DNA from: UBA1724 sp963632245
Lineage (GTDB): Bacteria > Verrucomicrobiota > Lentisphaeria > Oligosphaerales > Oligosphaeraceae
Direction of reading: 5' to 3'
DNA: 7,164 nucleotides
NCBI GenBank assembly: GCA_963632245.1
Contig: CAVGTF010000114.1
Coordinates: 1 to 7,164, forward strand
Shown: piece by piece, positions 5,826 through 7,164 of the stretch
Position numbering within the stretch: position 1 is the stretch's first letter
Layout: every line of letters begins with the position of its first letter
Made by a program: the position numbers and the translations under genes
Notes under the pieces: generated by a model
Told to the model about the DNA's origin: nothing
Seen by the model: only the letters and a program-made list of their open reading frames with translations
Databases searched by the model: none

Positions 5826-6824
5826 ATGGCCACTCTCATTGAGAATCTGATCGCAAAGGCCACCGCCGCCTACAAGACCCTCGTTCTGCCCGAAGGACAG
5901 GACCCCCGCGTGGTCGAGGCCGCCAAGATCATCGCCTCCAAGAAGATGGCGAAGGTCATCGTCCTGGCTACCCCCGCCGAAATCCCCGACAACTCCGTCT
6001 TCGCCGGCATGGACGTGGAGGTCCTGGACTGGACCAAGTCCCCCCTGCAGGACGAATTGGCGAATCTGCTCTACGAGCGCCGCAAGGCAAAGGGCATGAC
6101 CCCCGAACAGGCACACCAGCAGACCCTCAACCGACTCTACTTCGCGAACCTCATGCTGAAGAGCGGCAAGGGCGACGCCATGGTCGCCGGCTCCATCGCC
6201 TCCACCGCCGACATGCTCCGCAGCGCCTTCCACTGCATCGGAACCGCCCCCGGAATCAAGAGCGCGTCCTCCTGCTTCATCATGGACCTCAAGACCCCCG
6301 CTCCCAACGGCGAAAATACCCTCCTCTTCGCGGACTGCGGCGTCAATATCAACCCCACCGCCGATGGCATCGTCGATATCGCCCTGGCCACCATGAAGAC
6401 CTGCCGACAGCTCCTCGAAAAGCAGCCCCGCGTCGCATTCCTCAGCTGCTCCACCAAGGGCTCCGCAAAAGACCCCATCATCGAGAAGATGGTCGAGGCC
6501 TCCGCCAAGTGCGCCCAGCGCGTCCAGGAAGAGGGCATGGATGCCGTGGTTGACGGCGAACTCCAGGCCGATGCCGCCCTGGTGCCCAAGGTGGCCGCCC
6601 AGAAGGCCCCCAATGGCTCCCTCCAGGGAACCGCCAATATCCTCGTCTTCCCCGACCTCAACAGCGGTAACATCTGCTACAAGCTGGTCCAGAGACTCGC
6701 TCACGCCGATGCCTACGGCCCCATCCTCCAGGGTCTGGCACTCCCCGTCTCCGATCTCTCCCGCGGTTGCTCCCCCGAGGACATCGTCGGCGTGGCCGCT
6801 ATCACCATCTGCCAGTCTCTCTAA
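5826..6824 (+). CDS. pta: phosphate acetyltransferase (phosphotransacetylase)
   Basis: It interconverts acetyl-CoA plus phosphate and acetyl phosphate plus CoA, the partner step to acetate kinase. At 332 residues it is the short, single-domain form (PTA/PTB family) without the N-terminal DRTGG and P-loop-like domains of long enteric Pta. Visible family blocks are VLPEGQDPRV (19-28), GDAMVAGSIASTADMLRSAF (near 115-134), FADCGVNINPTADGIVDIA, STKGSAKDP, DGELQADAAL, and the strongly conserved C-terminal run through NILVFPDLNSGNICYKLVQR, GPILQGL and DLSRGCSPEDIVGVAAIT. In the STKGSA block a Cys sits where Phe is common (LSCSTKGSA). The start has a clear ribosome binding site. The context after ackA confirms the role. 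Confidence 0.97.
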   Translation: MATLIENLIAKATAAYKTLVLPEGQDPRVVEAAKIIASKKMAKVIVLATPAEIPDNSVFAGMDVEVLDWTKSPLQDELANLLYERRKAKGMTPEQAHQQTLNRLYFANLMLKSGKGDAMVAGSIASTADMLRSAFHCIGTAPGIKSASSCFIMDLKTPAPNGENTLLFADCGVNINPTADGIVDIALATMKTCRQLLEKQPRVAFLSCSTKGSAKDPIIEKMVEASAKCAQRVQEEGMDAVVDGELQADAALVPKVAAQKAPNGSLQGTANILVFPDLNSGNICYKLVQRLAHADAYGPILQGLALPVSDLSRGCSPEDIVGVAAITICQSL

Positions 6825-6848
6825 AGACACAGATACCATATTTCCCGT

Positions 6849-6924
6849 GCTCCCGTAGCTCAGTGGATAGAGCAGTGGTTTCCTAAACCATTGGTCGGCG
6901 GTCCGACTCCGCCCGGGGGTACCA
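6849..6924 (+). tRNA. tRNA-Arg(CCT), atypical T-loop
   Basis: The cloverleaf is complete. The acceptor is GCTCCCG (6849-6855) with CGGGGGT (6914-6920), including G1-U72 and U3-G70 wobbles. The D arm is GCTC-AGTGGATA-GAGC (6858-6873). The anticodon stem GTGGT/ACCAT holds TTCCTAA with anticodon CCT at 6882-6884, and the T stem is GGCGG/CCGCC. The discriminator is A6921 and CCA is encoded. It would read AGG codons. The T-loop reads TCCGACT where nearly all tRNAs have TTC at positions 54-56, so the base that becomes pseudouridine 55 is C (6903). It lies 24 nt after pta and may share its transcript. Confidence 0.9.
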
Positions 6925-6929
6925 GGCAT

Positions 6930-6982
6930 TCAACGCAAAAAAGGCGTCGATGTGATTCTCACATCGGCGCCTTTCGCGTTGA
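6930..6982 (-). terminator. long hairpin terminator, best oriented on the minus strand
   Basis: Nested stems are TCAACGC/GCGTTGA (outer), AAA/TTT, GGCG/CGCC, and CGATGTGA (6948-6955) with TCACATCG (6959-6966) around a TTC loop. Read on the minus strand, the inner stem is followed by TTTTTT (complement of 6937-6942), a classic intrinsic terminator. On the + strand the stem is followed only by TTTC (6972-6975), so it may work more weakly there to end the tRNA-Arg or pta transcript. It is probably bidirectional. Confidence 0.75.
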
Positions 6983-6986
6983 GTGC

Positions 6987-7007
6987 AATGAGGAATGAGG
7001 AATGAGG
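6987..7007. repeat. heptanucleotide tandem repeat AATGAGG, 3 perfect copies
   Basis: Three identical abutting 7-mers start just after the terminator hairpin and are followed by AGTTT. The sequence differs from the other heptad tracts but the period is the same, and it is likewise nearly purine-only on one strand. Confidence 0.8.
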
Positions 7008-7013
7008 AGTTTC

Positions 7014-7141
7014 GGCCACTCTGCAGTGGCCCTTGGCATCATACGGCGCCAAACCGCCGAGCGGGCGCGAATTTGCGCCCGCAGTTTTGAATTAGGAATC
7101 CTGCGCTAACGCGCAATTGCGCCGCATGTAGTTGCGGCGCA
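7014..7141. repeat. cluster of short perfect hairpins
   Basis: Five stems occur in about 130 bp. They are GGCCACT-CTGC-AGTGGCC (7014-7031), CGGCG/CGCCG (7044-7059), GCGGGCGC/GCGCCCGC with a 6-nt loop (7061-7082), TGCGC-TAAC-GCGCA (7102-7115), and TGCGCCGCA/TGCGGCGCA with a 6-nt loop (7118-7141). Stem sequences differ but stem length (5-9) and loop length (4-6) are similar to those at 130-618. No reading frame is supported here. Confidence 0.7.
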
Positions 7142-7164
7142 GGTAGAAGGTAGCAGGTAGTAGG
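7141..7164. repeat. heptanucleotide tandem repeat AGGTAGN, at least 3 copies, cut by window end
   Basis: AGGTAGA, AGGTAGC and AGGTAGT follow each other, then AGG at the window edge, so the tract probably continues. It is the inverse orientation of the degenerate tract at 511-538. Confidence 0.7.

Noticed and set aside
5769..6929. 386-codon open frame on the minus strand across pta
   Set aside because: Its N-terminus is the antisense translation of tRNA-Arg (the familiar GRSRTADQWFRKPLLYPLSY artefact) and the remainder is Gly/Asp-rich shadow of pta.
6849..7164. Integrated element using tRNA-Arg as attachment site
   Set aside because: No integrase and no repeat of the tRNA 3' end can be seen in the downstream 240 bases. 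The tRNA and its terminator look undisturbed.

Overview
The window is a GC-rich bacterial chromosomal segment with all recognised genes on the + strand. The reading frames are housekeeping genes: a secreted TPR protein, thymidylate kinase, DNA polymerase III delta-prime, acetate kinase and phosphotransacetylase. The TPR protein appears to carry a signal peptide. Several genes lack a Shine-Dalgarno sequence, and the non-coding DNA is rich in hairpins and 7-base tandem repeats. This fits a Gram-negative, fermentative or acetate-handling bacterium. A PVC-type lineage (Lentisphaerota, Kiritimatiellota or Verrucomicrobiota) is my guess from overall style only and is not proven by any marker here.

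Layout. Bases 1-711 hold no convincing gene. They carry an 82-bp tandem repeat (about 2.7 copies, plus a separate inverted core copy), two permuted copies of a GC-rich module, a series of short perfect hairpins, and two heptanucleotide tandem tracts. Bases 712-4198 look like one operon: TPR protein, tmk (29-nt gap), then holB (ATGA overlap), closed by a strong intrinsic terminator at 4220-4271. Next come a promoter and tRNA-Ser(CGA) at 4321-4410. A short G-poor leader leads into ackA (TTG start) and pta, 75 nt apart. A tRNA-Arg(CCT) with an unusual T-loop follows at 6849-6924, then a long hairpin whose U-tract serves the opposite strand. The last ~180 bases return to the hairpin and heptad repeat style seen at the left end.

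Function. Tmk makes dTDP for DNA synthesis and delta-prime belongs to the clamp-loader complex, so the first operon couples precursor supply with replication. AckA and Pta interconvert acetate, acetyl phosphate and acetyl-CoA, giving ATP by substrate-level phosphorylation or activating acetate.

No defence system, phage, transposase or CRISPR was found. The least explained material is the repeat DNA at both ends, where different-looking elements share a 7-nt period and a recurring short-stem hairpin design. The other point worth checking is the T-to-C change at tRNA position 55 of tRNA-Arg.
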